From Brachypodium distachyon (Eukaryota; Streptophyta; Magnoliopsida; Poales; Poaceae), in assembly GCF_000005505.3 (NCBI RefSeq), contig NC_016131.3:50825355-50889354 (forward strand): 64,000 nt of DNA. Direction: 5' to 3'. Shown here piece after piece: positions 1 through 11,578 of the stretch. The stretch's first letter is position 1. Every line of letters begins with the position of its first letter. The notes beneath the pieces were generated by a model. The model was not told the origin of the DNA, ran no database searches, and worked only from the letters and a program-made list of their open reading frames with translations. The position numbers were made by a program, and so were the translations under genes.

Positions 1-135
1 CATCCACCGGGCTGCACTCCGCCGCCGCTAGCTCCCTCGCCGGCCGCCCCGCCCCCGATCGAGCTAGCGGCTGACCCTTTCGATAGATGAAGAGTTGCAC
101 CACCAGATCTGATCCGCACGAGCCGCCTGCCCGCC

Positions 136-1202
136 ATGGACGACCCCCGCCGCCACCACCACCTCGCCTACGGCGCCTGCAACAACTGCGCCGCCGAGCA
201 AGCCGTCGTCTTCTGCGCCGCCGACGCCGCCAGGCTCTGCCTCGAGTGCGACGGCGCCGTGCACGCCGCCAGCGCGCTCGCCGCCAACCACTCCCGCGCG
301 CCCCTCTGCGACTCCTGCTTCGCCGCCCCCGCCGCCGTCCGCTGCGCCCACGACACGGAGGACGGCGGCGGACAGTTCACCTTCTGCTTCGGCTGCGCCG
401 GCCACCGCGCGCCGCCCGAGGGGTGGGCCGCCAGCTGCCCCGTCGCGCACTACACCGGCTGCCCCACCCCCGCCGACGTCCTCCGCCTCCTCTCCGTCGA
501 CGCGCCGCCCGCACAGGAGGACTTCGATGCCTGGCTCGCAGACAAGCTGCCGCAGATCCTACAAGACGTTGTCCAGGTATCTATCTACCACCATGCTCTC
601 ATCCATCATTCTCAGCTACCCTACCTGTTTAATTAAGATTCAATCAATCATGAATTACTCCATCTGTCGATCCATAACAAGTGTCGCTCACTCTGTACTA
701 AAATCGGTGAGACGCTTGTTATGGATCGGAGGGGAGTAGTACTTATTGCGATGCGAAATGGCTGCAGTGCAGACTGACGATCACGTCCTGTTTAATTTCG
801 TGAGACGAATTTTAGGGCAACCATCACGCACTCGATTGATCGATAATCCTCAGATGCGCATCGGCACTAGCTAATAGTGTCATTGTGTGTGCAATATATC
901 AAATCGATCGATCGACTGGTGATCCCCCCATCGAGCTCCTGCAGCTTTTCGAATCCATTAAAAGAATATAGTTAATGATCGGTTGTGTTGTGTGGGTGAT
1001 CTTCTTTTGTGTTGATGTACAGTTCAAATGTGTATGGGAAATATCATGATCATATAATAAGAAGAGATCACATCTACTTGTATAGATATGTTCCACAATT
1101 ACATGAATGCCTGATTTTCTCTGAATGTCCATTTTGGTGTCTGATATTCTCTGAATTTAATGTCCATTTGATGCTGTGGGGAGTTGGACCTTCATCTGAT
1201 GA

Positions 1203-1251
<49 letters not shown>

Positions 1252-2452
1252 GAGCGATTAATATTCTTTGGCCCATGCCCCATATAATATAATTGGCAAG
1301 AGCTAATTGAATGGAAGGATGAAGGCTGGGCTAATCGATTAATCTCTCTCTCTTACCTGCATCTCTGAACAAAATGTTGAAAGATAAATCATGAATATAC
1401 TAGCTACATGTAATCAAGTGCCGTGATCATGCATAACACTGGTTCTGTTTTCTGATGGTGGCGTTCATGCACGGAAGGATGGGTCGCAGATTTGCGAAGG
1501 TGGGAGTACTGCCCCTAGTACTACTGCTACAATTACAGGTGCAGAAAGATCATCAGGAGGAGGAGCAGGTGTTAATGGCAGCAGCTTTGTTGGTCCTAAT
1601 TCTGATCATGATTGGAATATCACCACCAATACTGCTACTACTGGTACTGTTGGTCATCATGCAGCTGCTGCAGGAGGAGGAGCCAATCATAATAATTCAC
1701 TCGCATTTGAGGTAATTAAGGACAAATTAGTTTATTAACCATATGTACATGCATACGCAGGATGTCTGAACTTAGTTTGATTTTCTGGGCAGCCAACACC
1801 GTCGTCATCGGTCTGCCACATTTTCTCATCATCATCATCATATTGTTCATCATCGTTGTCATGCCTGCAGCAGCAGTCAGCCATGGCGTCTGCTACTTCT
1901 CTCCTGCACTCCTTGGATCCTCAATTGCAGCTCCTCGACGGGGGGGCCGCAGCTGCGGCTGGCTGCAGCTTCGTCCTTCCTCCTGCTGTTGCTGGTGCTA
2001 ATTTCTTAACCATATCGCCACCACAAGCGCCGCCACCGGATCAGATCAACGGCGGCGAGGGATCATCGACGATGTCGGGGGCTCAGCAGCAAGATCCTAC
2101 CACCATGACGAAGAAGCGAGAGGAGAGGGACAGGGCCAAGCTCAGGTACAACGAGAAGAAGAAGAACAGAAAGTATGTGTCCTCAATCCAGCCTCTGAAT
2201 CTTCTATGACAGTACTTGGTCAATTAAAAATGCAGGTCTCCGAATTTTTAATTCGATGATTTTTCTAATTTGAAAAAGATGCCAAATGCAAGTTTGAATG
2301 AATTGTGCGTGAATTTTTTATGCAGGTTTTGCAAGCAGATCATGTACGCATCCCGTAAGGCGAGAGCCGACACGCGAAAGCGGGTGAAAGGAAGATTCGC
2401 AAAGGCTACCAATGAAAACCAGCACATACTCCACTCGGCTGATTCACCATAA
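136..2452 (+). CDS. CONSTANS-like B-box zinc finger / CCT domain transcription regulator
   Basis: This is a nuclear transcription regulator of the CONSTANS-like (COL/BBX) family, whose members act in flowering and light responses. Exon 1 (136-576) encodes two B-boxes at about residues 14-105. The first has a clean C-x2-C ligand series (CNNC, then LCLEC, HAA and NH). The second starts at CDSC but has an insertion (DTEDGGG), so it looks degenerate. The spacer ending YTGCPTPADVLRLL resembles the COL9/10/15 clade. Exon 2 ends at 1711; its acceptor is uncertain, with in-frame AGs near 1480-1490. Exon 3 is 1793-2172 and exon 4 is 2326-2452. The CCT domain (KKREERDRAKLRYNEKKKNRK, then FCKQIMYASRKARADTRKRV) is split between exons 3 and 4 and contains the basic nuclear-import motif. 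The start is the first ATG, preceded by a GC-rich leader. Intron 1 carries a MITE and a CT microsatellite. The family is certain; the orthologue is not. Confidence 0.9.
658..736. mobile_element. Stowaway-type MITE in intron 1 of the CONSTANS-like gene
   Basis: This 79-bp hairpin element starts ctccatctgtcgatcc and ends with the near-inverted ggatcggaggggag. It is flanked by TA on both sides (656-657 and 737-738), which is the Stowaway target duplication. The arms pair through ccataacaagtgtc and gacgcttgttatgg. It has no coding capacity. Confidence 0.8.
1207..1248. repeat. (CT)n microsatellite in intron 1 of the CONSTANS-like gene
   Basis: About 21 uninterrupted CT units lie in the first intron. 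The other strand reads GA, so the tract is also a possible GAGA-type regulatory element. Arrays of this length are usually polymorphic. Confidence 0.95.
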
Positions 2453-4280
2453 ATCCATCCATCCATTCATTCAAAACCAAATTTCCACTTTCTTTCCTTT
2501 TCTTTTTGTTCCTGCTCATACACACTGCATATAAAAACACAAAACCAAACATACTCTCATCTCAAAAACATTCATCCATTCATTCAATTTTTGATCGGTT
2601 TATAAAATGCTAGCTAGCTGGTCTCCCTTGCCTTGAGTACAGCATACACATTATTCATATGCTTAGGTTAATTAGCTAGAATCTTCTCCACTTGACACAT
2701 ACATATTTTCGTTTTGTGCGGAGAAGACACTGTTGCACCATATTTAGGCCTTCTTCTCTTTTCCCATTTAGTTTGTTTTTCATCTTTTGGCCTTTTTTCG
2801 TTTTGACACGATTCCTTTTAGAGAGATATAGTTCTGGGTCGACTCTGTTAAAAAAAGGAGAAATTGTAATAATTCCTAGCCCTTGTCAGCTATATATATA
2901 CATGGATGATCATTTCTGGCATGGGTGAATAAAATCAAGTTTTCTCTTTATGCTGATGCTGTTGCTGTGTGAAATTTGTTCTCTGAAATCCTGTGGGCAT
3001 ATCTCAACGTCCTTCCAAACGAAATTAAAGTATTTTTGAGTTGGGTTGACCAGGAACACATTGGTTTGGATTAGTCGGTCGTTTACCTGCTCCTTGATAT
3101 ATCTTGCAGCTACTAGCCATACATACTCCATCTGCTGCAAATTAGTCTTGGAGTCAGGCAGGCACCTTCTGTGAAATTTCTTGCAATTGCAAGTCGTAGT
3201 CCATATATACGATCATTGATCCTTGTCCATGCATGCAGCTTCCTCGGCCCTTCGTTAATTGTTTAGATAGATTATAGAGCTGGTTAAAGTTACAGCACTT
3301 GCTTACTTTATACTCCCTCCGTCCCAAATTAACTTACGTGAATTTGTATAGATTCTTGTACGAATTCATGTAAGTTAAAATTATAATTAGTATTAGATCG
3401 AGCTGCAACTAATTCGTCGCAGCCTGTCTGATCGATTTCGTCAGGTATGACGATGGACCATGCATATATGAAAGACAAAAGAACAGACTTAAAAAAAAGA
3501 GAGACTTAGACGTGCTGCATGCATGACATTGTATTGACCAAAAGAACATGAAAGATTTGGAAGCATGCATGCATGCCTATATGCACACGTGGCATTGACC
3601 AGATTAATCCTCCTAAGCATCTCAAAGCTATCCCAAATGTCATATTTAGGGGATATGAACATTTTACTTTCAAAATCATCTCTCAATGGCACCCCCTAAA
3701 CGGACAAAATGGCATGTTTGTCCGGACACATTCCCCAAACTTGTCCCAAATTTGGGAGAGGTTTGGGATGTCCGAACATTGTCCGGTGCACTTTTTTGTC
3801 TGCCCCGGCCCCACAACAAAAGATGGGAGAAGAAGAAGAAAAAGTGAAAAAGAGAGGAGAAAGGATAAAGAGAAGGAAAAACTAATTTGACAGAAAAATT
3901 TGAGGATGTGGTTGGGTGACGAGGGTGGATATGGGAAGGACACATGTAAACTTGCTCTCCCAAATAATCAAAAAATGGATATTTTGGGACAAAATTTGAG
4001 AGATACCATTGGAGTTGCTTACCTAGGCAGGGTGAATGGTAAACGTTTTTGCTCAGTCTTTTTTATACGAATTTTTACTAGTGTATGTATTTCTATGAAC
4101 ATTGATTGAGTTTGTAAGCAAGGGTACGCACGTGCCTGCCGGCCGGCTAATAATTCATGCTTTATTTTTATTGGTCTTCTCCAAGTCCTTGGCAAGAAAA
4201 GGTCAAGCTTTGTTAGCTTTATTGGGTGTCATGTGATGTGATCAGTTAACAACCACCACCGGGCACTGGTACTCGTAGAG
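2453..4280. other. Intergenic spacer with MITE fragment
   Basis: This is the 3' flank of the CONSTANS-like gene and the distal promoter of the acyltransferase. A truncated Stowaway-like end (ctccctccgtcccaaatt) starts at 3313, with a partial inverted arm (gtaagttaa) near 3370. A purine-rich stretch lies at 3825-3890. The open frames here are short, lack domain character and are not called. Confidence 0.6.
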
Positions 4281-4289
4281 TATAAATAT
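4281..4289 (+). promoter_or_regulatory. TATA box of the BAHD acyltransferase gene
   Basis: The sequence tataaatat lies 135 bp before the ATG at 4416, which implies a 5' leader of about 100 nt. This is a canonical plant TATA motif at a plausible distance. It is a sequence-only prediction. Confidence 0.6.
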
Positions 4290-4415
4290 CTAAGCTCCTG
4301 CTACTTGTATTGTGGGCTCCTGCAGTGCATTGACCCACCAGACAGACAGAATCCAGTAGAATCGAATTGAATCTGAACCAGTCAATTCAATTCATTCACT
4401 CACAATTGGGGAATA

Positions 4416-5852
4416 ATGCCGTCGCCGGCGTCAATGGCGGTGCTGGTGGTGTCCACGCGCACGGTGAGCCCGCCGCCGCCGCGGCATGGGAGGATCCCGC
4501 TGACGACGTGGGACGTCTCCTTCCTCTCCGCCAACTACATCCAGAAGGGCCTCCTGTACCTCCCGCCGTCCATGTCCTCCACGGCGGCCGTCGTCGACCA
4601 CCTCGCCGCCGCCCTCTCCGAAACCCTCGCCGCCTACTACCCCGTCGCCGGCCGCTTCGTCACCGACAAGGACCCCTGCGGTGGCTGCTCCGTCTCCATC
4701 GACTGCGGCGGGCAGGGCGTGGAGCTCATCCACGCCGTGGCCGACGGGGTCTCCATCGCCGACGTCATCCCTCCGGACGCCGACGTCCCTCGCCTGGTCC
4801 AATCCTTCTTCCCGCTCGACGGCGCCGTCAACCACGACGGCCACGAGCTACCCCTCTTGGCCGTCCAGGTCACCGAGCTGGCCGCCGACGGCGCCATCTT
4901 CCTGGGGTTCGCCTACAACCACGCCCTCTCCGACGGCACCGCCTTCTGGGCCTTCCTCAACGCCTGGGCCCAAACCGCCCGCTCCAACCTCAACCTCGAC
5001 GGCCCACCACCACCTTCAAGTCCGTTGCTGGACCGCTGGTCCCCCGACGGCGGCCCGGCGAGGCCCATCGTGCTGCCGTGCGCCGACGTCAGCGCCGAGT
5101 TCATCGAGCGCCTCCCCCCGCCGCTTCTCCGCGAACGGATGCTCCACTTCTCCGCCGAATCGCTAAGAGCTCTCAAGGAGCGCGCCGGCCAAGAGCTTCT
5201 CGCCGCCGGGGATACCGCCGGCGCGGCGGCCCTGACGAGGTTCCAGGCTCTGAGCTCGCTGCTATGGCGGTCCATCACCCGGGCCCGGAACCTCCCGGCA
5301 ACGCAGCCCACCGTGTGCCGCGTCGCCATCAACAACCGCGGCCGGCTGGAGCCACCTCTCCCACCGGCATACTTCGGCAACTCCATCTACGCCATCGGCA
5401 CAGAGCCATGGGTCTCGGCGGAGCTCCTGGAGGAAGGCTCGCATGGGCGGGCGGCGGCGGCGGTGGGGCGGGCGGTGGCGGCGCACACGGACGGCGTGAT
5501 CAGGGCGAAGGTGGCGGCGTGGATGGAGAAGCCGGTGGTGTACAACCTCCGGTTCTTCGACCGCGCCGGCACCATGATGGGGAGCTCGCCGCGGTTCGAC
5601 ATGTACGGGTGTGACTTCGGGTGGGGGAGGCCACTGGCGGCGAGGAGCGGCAAGGGGAACAAGTCCGACGGGAAGACGTCGCTCTACCCTAGCGGACGGG
5701 ATGAAGGCGGCATGGACGCCGAGCTGACATTGACGCCGGAGAATATGGCGGCGCTGGAGTTGGACGAGGAGTTCTGGGCCGCTGTTTCGCCCGACGAGAA
5801 GCCGCCGGTGCTGACCACGAAGCAGCAGCAGCAGAAGGATGGGAAAGATTAA
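4416..5852 (+). CDS. BAHD-family acyl-CoA-dependent acyltransferase
   Basis: This predicted cytosolic enzyme of 478 residues would transfer an acyl group from an acyl-CoA to an alcohol or amine acceptor. It is encoded by one exon. The catalytic HxxxD motif is HALSD at residues 169-173, followed by G-T-A-F-W. The structural DFGWG motif is at 400-404 (DFGWGRP). The N-terminal half has the usual PLTTWDVSFLSANYIQKG opening and the YYPVAGR motif. Length and motif spacing match the family, which includes hydroxycinnamoyl transferases and many specialised-metabolism enzymes. The substrate cannot be read from the sequence. The ATG follows a TATA box by a normal leader distance. The 5' coding part is strongly GC-rich, as in many grass genes. 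It converges on the next gene (-), with about 280 bp between the stop codons. Confidence 0.93.
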   Translation: MPSPASMAVLVVSTRTVSPPPPRHGRIPLTTWDVSFLSANYIQKGLLYLPPSMSSTAAVVDHLAAALSETLAAYYPVAGRFVTDKDPCGGCSVSIDCGGQGVELIHAVADGVSIADVIPPDADVPRLVQSFFPLDGAVNHDGHELPLLAVQVTELAADGAIFLGFAYNHALSDGTAFWAFLNAWAQTARSNLNLDGPPPPSSPLLDRWSPDGGPARPIVLPCADVSAEFIERLPPPLLRERMLHFSAESLRALKERAGQELLAAGDTAGAAALTRFQALSSLLWRSITRARNLPATQPTVCRVAINNRGRLEPPLPPAYFGNSIYAIGTEPWVSAELLEEGSHGRAAAAVGRAVAAHTDGVIRAKVAAWMEKPVVYNLRFFDRAGTMMGSSPRFDMYGCDFGWGRPLAARSGKGNKSDGKTSLYPSGRDEGGMDAELTLTPENMAALELDEEFWAAVSPDEKPPVLTTKQQQQKDGKD

Positions 5853-6135
5853 GTATTAGCTGCATTTCAGTCTTGAGTCTCATCCGCTCAATCAATTGTT
5901 GTGTTGCTGTCATTTCATCATCGTTTCACCTTTAATTTTCTTGCTTGATGTTGCTGTCAAATTTTTGGTGAACATTCCATGGTCTACATACATGTTGCAA
6001 TTGATGGTTTGTGTATGTATGGATAGAGCAACAACTCTAGTTCATTCATTCATTAGACAATAGGAGAAGAACTGAATCCCTGCATGATAGATTGATAGTA
6101 TAAGATCCTCTCAAAAAGATTGATAGTATAAGTAA

Positions 6136-7234
6136 TCAGAGCACTCTGAACCATGGTCCGAGGAATGGGAAGAGCGCGACGAGCAAGCGCATGAACAGAG
6201 GCGACTGCCTGTACCTCACAGCAGCTCCTCCTCCTGCTCCTCTTGCAGCTCTTCTTCTCGATCCTCCTCTTCTTCTCGTTGTTGCTGTTGTTTCTGTGGC
6301 AGGCTGCCGGCTCCTCGCTCTCGCTGCATCACCACCACCAGCACTAGTGTTACTATCAGCTCCTGCAGCAGCTTCAGAAGCAGACCGCCTGCTGCTGCTG
6401 CTGTATTGGTATTGGTCGAGCTCGTCCCATCCTCCAAAACCAGCACTACTACTAGTGCTGCTTCTGCTGCTGGAATCATCTGATTTCTGCGCCCTTGCTT
6501 CAGCTGACTGATCCATCCCCGATGGCTTTTCATCTCTGTACGCCGAGGTGTTGCTGCTGAATTCTTCTTGGCCAGCTTCTTCTTCGTCTTCCCAATCGCT
6601 TCTGTAATATTCAGAATCATCATCATCATCTTGGTACCAATAAGACGAGTCTCGGTCTCGGCGGCGGCCAAAGCCGAACCCTTCTCCTGTATTAGCGGCG
6701 GCGAACTTAGAGACGAGGAAGGAGACGGCGGATTGGGCGAGCGGGATGGCCATGGCCAAGAGGAATCCCCGCAGCCCCGTGGAGGCCAGCATGGACGCCA
6801 GGATCAGCGGCAGCACGTACCCGTACACCCTCAACAGCTGCATCCATCATGACCAGAATTCAGCAGCAGCCTGTAATTGCTTCATACAACTACTACTAGC
6901 TAGTGAATTGGAATGTCCGGACTTGTACCTTTGAGAACCATGGCTCCTCCAACAGCCAACCGGCCCCAAACCCGCCGTCTTCTTCGTCGAATTCGGACTC
7001 GAATTCGAACTCGTCGTCTTCATCCTCCAGCTGCTCGTCGGACCACCACCTCCTACTCCTACTCCTACTCCTGCTACTGCTGCTGCTCCTAATCCTACTA
7101 CTTCTACTGATGCTGCTGGAAGAGAGGGAGGAGGAGAAGCGGCAGCGGGAGACAATTGGTGAAGGGCGCTTGGCTGCCGCCGTCGTTACTCCGACTGGTC
7201 GGAGCAGCAGCAGCAGCAATGACGGCGGCGCCAT
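6136..7234 (-). CDS. Plant protein of unknown function, probable plastid membrane protein
   Basis: Two exons, 6929-7234 and 6136-6837, join at AAG/CTG to give 335 residues. The N-terminus is basic and Ser/Arg-rich with almost no acidic residues, as in a chloroplast transit peptide. An acidic run (about 70-90) leads into EEPWFSK. Right after the splice comes a hydrophobic hairpin (LLRVYGYVLPLILASMLASTG and GFLLAMAIPLAQSAVSF) that reads as two membrane segments. The rest is low-complexity Asp/Glu/Ser/Arg sequence ending in a short hydrophobic tail (FMRLLVALFPFLGPWFRVL). The WFSK-YGYLLP-type core looks conserved in plants, but I know no function for it. Plastid targeting is inferred. The start is the first in-frame ATG; another ATG 5 nt upstream (7237-7239) is out of frame. 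Confidence 0.75.
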
Positions 7235-8044
7235 TTCATCTCTGGACTGCTAGCTAAGCCAGCAGCCCAGCAGGGATTGGATAAGAAGCTCTCCCTCCCT
7301 CACTGGAACTCATCTAGTGCTCTGCTCGCACAAGAAATAATTTTGCAGCCACACAAACAAGGGGAGTCCCTGCTAGGCAGCTTGTGGATAACTCTCTCTC
7401 ACTACTCTCTCTGTTTTTTCTAACAAAGAGGGATCTTGCCTTGCCTGCCTTGTTTGGTGGTGAGGTCAAGAGACACACACACACATCCCTGCATATGGTA
7501 GTTAGCAGCTCTTGCTCTTAATTTTGTTTTACTTTTCTGTCAACTTGCCTGGCTACACATGGCTTGCATGCTTAATCAGATGACATGCAACCACCCCACA
7601 TGCATTTACATTATTATTTAGCCACTAGTCATCTTCAAAGTCTACTTAAAACCCACTGCCAGCATATATACACACTCTACTTGAAACTTTCACCACCAAC
7701 TGTTACTAGACCTCTGCTGCAACTGCATGCTTCATATGCTTATTACTGCTGCTACAAAAAATCAATCCACTAATTATTACAACTACACTATTACTTCTTA
7801 CTCATCCATCCACAACATAACTAGTACATTAATTTGAGTCAATTAAATTCATCCAAACATCATCAACTGCATGCCTTCTTGCTAACTCCTCCATCATACT
7901 ACATGCATGCTTGCCCTGCCTTAATTGTCTCTCGAATGAATCGAATGCTTGCCTTCTTCCTGCAACTCATGTTCAGCATTAATTCTTCTTCCTCAACTCG
8001 CATGTATATGCTGCTGCTGCTGCCGCCTCCATCTTACCACTTGC
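7235..8044. other. Intergenic spacer
   Basis: This lies between two minus-strand genes: promoter of the membrane-protein gene on the left, 3' flank of the small conserved gene on the right. A short CA run lies near 7471-7484. No gene, MITE or RNA gene was recognised. Confidence 0.5.
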
Positions 8045-8844
8045 TTACAGCTCCAGCACCACGACTGCAAATCAACAAAGCAAATAGTAGTAATTAGCCC
8101 CGCAAGATTTAACTAAATATTCATCAAAAAACAGAACAGACAGGTTCCGAGTGGTATAAGACACTTACAGTCTGAATCTGAGGTGATCCACTGCCCCATC
8201 CTGCAGGCCTCCGACGACGAGCTCTTCTGGCTCACCGACGACAGCCTTGACGCGTAGTTCCTCGACGGTGTATAATGCTCCGTCTTCGCTGCTGCCGCCA
8301 GCGCCGACGCGAACGACAGCGGCGAGTACGGTACTGAGGACGCCGACGAGCAGCTGCCCACGTCCCACTTGAAGCTCTGGTTACCGGACACGGAGCTCAT
8401 CTCGTCACACTTTGTCACAGCACCATCACCAGCTTGGAAGCTCAGGACCTTCTGACAGAAGACAGTCAACAAGAAACCAAGCCTATCAGAAAATTGGACC
8501 AACACACCACCTCAAAACAGCATATATGTGTTATGTTTCAGGAACAGAAAGATGTACTCTTGCGAACAAAGCATCAGAAACGGAATCTAGTCCATAAGGA
8601 AACAAATCAAACAACATGATATGTGTATATATACCTTCCATTTCTTGCCACCGACGCTAGTGCTGTATGGCCTAGCCTGAGTAGCCCACTTGAGGAGCTC
8701 CTTCACCCGAGCGACCGCCTTCTTCCCGTCGATCCTGTGTGCAATCTTCCTCATCGCACCATCAACGATGCCATTCTCGTGGAAGATAGGCAGCACTTTG
8801 CAACCCACGACTACAGCGCCGGCAGGATCAGCAATGTGCCCCAT
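8045..8844 (-). CDS. Small conserved plant protein of unknown function with 20-nt terminal coding exon
   Basis: Three exons (8635-8844, 8169-8451 and 8045-8064) give 170 residues. The N-terminal block (MGHIADPAG, VLPIFHENGIVDGAMRKIAHRIDGKKAVARVKELLKW) looks folded and helical. A Ser-rich middle follows, and the protein ends GQWITSDSDFVVLEL. That tail is complete only if the last 20-nt exon is added: exon 2 ends GACT/gtaagtg and the final exon, after gatttgcag, supplies TC-GTG-GTG-CTG-GAG-CTG-TAA. I recall this W-x-T-x-D-S-D-F-V-V-L-E-L ending from other plant proteins of unknown function. The ATG at 8844 is preferred: the upstream in-frame codon at 8901 is GTG and lies next to the predicted transcription start. 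No function is assigned. Confidence 0.82.
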
Positions 8845-8932
8845 TCTTCTTCTCAGATGATGTACGTCACCTGATGGCTGAGCCTTGCTTAGCTGTAGCA
8901 CGTACAGCTCTCACTCCCCCTATATTAGTGGT

Positions 8933-8939
8933 CTTTATA
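8933..8939 (-). promoter_or_regulatory. TATA box of the small conserved gene
   Basis: The minus strand reads tataaag, about 90 nt upstream of the ATG at 8844. A start site near 8905 would leave a leader of about 60 nt and would exclude the in-frame GTG at 8901. Confidence 0.5.
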
Positions 8940-11578
8940 GGGGAAACACTGCAAACAAAATGACAAACATAGCTAGTCTCGGCAGGTAATCAACGCTCGA
9001 GATCAAACATTGAAAATGAACCAACGCTCCTGATCAAATATGCATAGACCACTTCCCTTCCCACCACAGATCTCTCACAAGTTCTAACCAAACTGGATTT
9101 GATCTTGGTCGTTGATTTCCGAATCGTACGGTCTGCTCAAATGCATATCTTATTCTCTCAACTGAAACCTATCCAGATCCCCCTCTGGTAGCAAATAACA
9201 TAGCCAAGATATTAATTAGTATACTAGCATCTATTAATACAATTGTAGCAACATGATGCGCAGAGCCAATAGAGTTCACCTAGCTAGGCTGGAATTAGCA
9301 GTAGTTAACATCACATGTGAAGATAGAATAATATCACAATGCATGTTCTGGTTGTAACAAGTACACGAATCTTGATTAGGTACACGCTGTTGGAGTCAAA
9401 GGACAAAGTTGAACACTACTACCAGGCCAGCATTTAAATCTCTTCAACCCAACTTGCTTACTTGTTTAGGTGTAAGGATTAGATGTTAGCTGTGTCACTG
9501 TCATCACACAAGAAGTGGTATTAATTATTAAGTCCAAGGCGGGGCAAAGACATCAAGTGAGAGAGAGATTAAGCAAGCAAATGATATGGGCATGCATGAT
9601 TAGCTTGGAAGGGTGTTCTCTGCGTTGCTTAGGTTGGCCATGTGATGCATGCAAACAGAAAGCCTGGGCTGCTGCATGTTCCATGTTGGTGCATGTATAC
9701 AGACATACTGTAGTGCAGGAGATGGCTGTTTTTTTTATTGTTATACTTCTGCATATCTTGTCTCGCTTACTAAATTATGCAGAGGGATACAAGGAATATG
9801 GCTAACCATGCAGAATGTGTAGCTAGAGAGATGAGACGGATGGACATGAACCTAAAAATTGCATAAAAAGGGTAGGGGTTGAGACTGCTGCATAGAAGTT
9901 TAGTACCACTGATGTAAACAATAACCTCAGACTGATCTATTCTGAGACTAGGAGTAGATAACATTCTTTACACCGACAGAACAGAGTCATAATTATGTTC
10001 TGTTTTACTCAACCGAATATAATGATTTCCGCTGAACAGCACTGGTATTAGCAACATCTGCAAACAAATACATCCTGTTTTTCGCAGAGGAGCATGGTGC
10101 CCCGTGCCAGCCGAAGAAGCCTGTCCCATCTGGTGACTACATTCATTTGCTAATACATTTTTAGGCAGGGGAAATGGCTTTCTGCTGGAATTGGGTATAA
10201 TTGGAGCCTTGAAGGGTTACCAATACGGGGACACTTGTCCCCACAGTAGCAGCATGATGCCCAAGCCAACAATCTACTCTAACTCATTGTCCTGATAAAC
10301 GACCAGATCTTCTCTGGCTCTCAAAAAGAATAAAAGAATGCTAAGACATGACTTGACATGGTCTGAAAAGACTAGATTATGTGAACATTTCTAGACATCT
10401 AGGTATGGTCAGAACGTGTTGTGTATTTCACTCACATATCATAATAATGTAGTGATGATATATATCCTACTGGTGAAGTGGCCACATCTTGCCTCTACTC
10501 TCTCTTGTGAGTTTCCCCGTCAAATATTTTCTCTCTTTTATTTCTTCTAAGAGCACTAGTAGCTTCGAAGTAGCTACCACCGAATTTTACGACATGATCC
10601 ACGAGCTGCATCATCTTGTCTTGTTGGTTCTCTGTATGTTTTCCATCTTGTGTCTACTTTTGTTTTCAGTGCGGAACTGTCAATTTGAGTTCATGGATTC
10701 TTTACTTCTTTCTTAATGTTCCAGCATATAGCTGTCTCTTTAAGAGCTGTTATGAACCTTCTGGTTGCATAACAGATTTTTTTTTTTAGAATTTGAGATT
10801 GATAACCATGCTATCCACATAGTGAAAACAAGTTTAGTGGCATATGCAATGACATCACTCGTTTTTTTATTCCATTGAATAATACAGTAAGTCAGTAACT
10901 GTTTACTGGCTGCTTCGATGCATATTCCCATGGATGCAACATACTAATGAGACAGTATATATGATGTCAATATTGTATTGCAGTACTGTTTACTTGTCAA
11001 GAGAAAATGCTGCCTACTGTTGTTCCAATAAATTAGATGAGATAACATATAGCAGAATGATGTTGTCTTAACTCTAAAGAAGCTTGGCTACATTAGTCAC
11101 AGTAATGGGTGGTTGTGGTCCCACAGAAAAATGGAAAGAAAACTAAATGCAGTAAGAATTTTCTGAGAAGGAGCTTACTTCAGAATGAAGCCACCAGAAA
11201 CATTACCCGGAAGCACAGAGCTGCCAAAAGGGAACACAACTTCCTGTTTCACTTTTGCTTCTAAAGAAAATTTTCCTGTTCTACAAGCAAAACGGGAATG
11301 ATTTTCATGCATGAGACCTGAAATGATGATGACCAGTAAATTAAACCACACAGAAAACTATTTACTATTTTCTTATCATGAAGTACAACTTGGCCTGAGT
11401 TACAATATTATACAACCAATTTAAATTTTTACAATAAATTCTTAGCAGATCTCCGTAGATACAAATGTAGCAAGTGTCGACACTATTCAGAAGCAATTTA
11501 GTATTTAGGCGTATAACTGGCTATAGCTTAGGCCACAACCTCGGATTTCGACAGATATATGTTGTCTGGCACTCTGGG
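8940..11578. other. Intergenic spacer
   Basis: This is 2.6 kb of AT-rich sequence between the promoter of the small conserved gene and the 3' end of the U-box gene. Open frames are short and lack domain features. No transposon ends or RNA genes were recognised. Part of the right end is presumably the 3' UTR of the U-box gene. Confidence 0.5.

Noticed and set aside
8845..8901. Longer N-terminus for the small conserved protein from 8901
   Set aside because: The codon at 8901 is GTG, and a TATA box at 8933-8939 would place transcription start almost on top of it.
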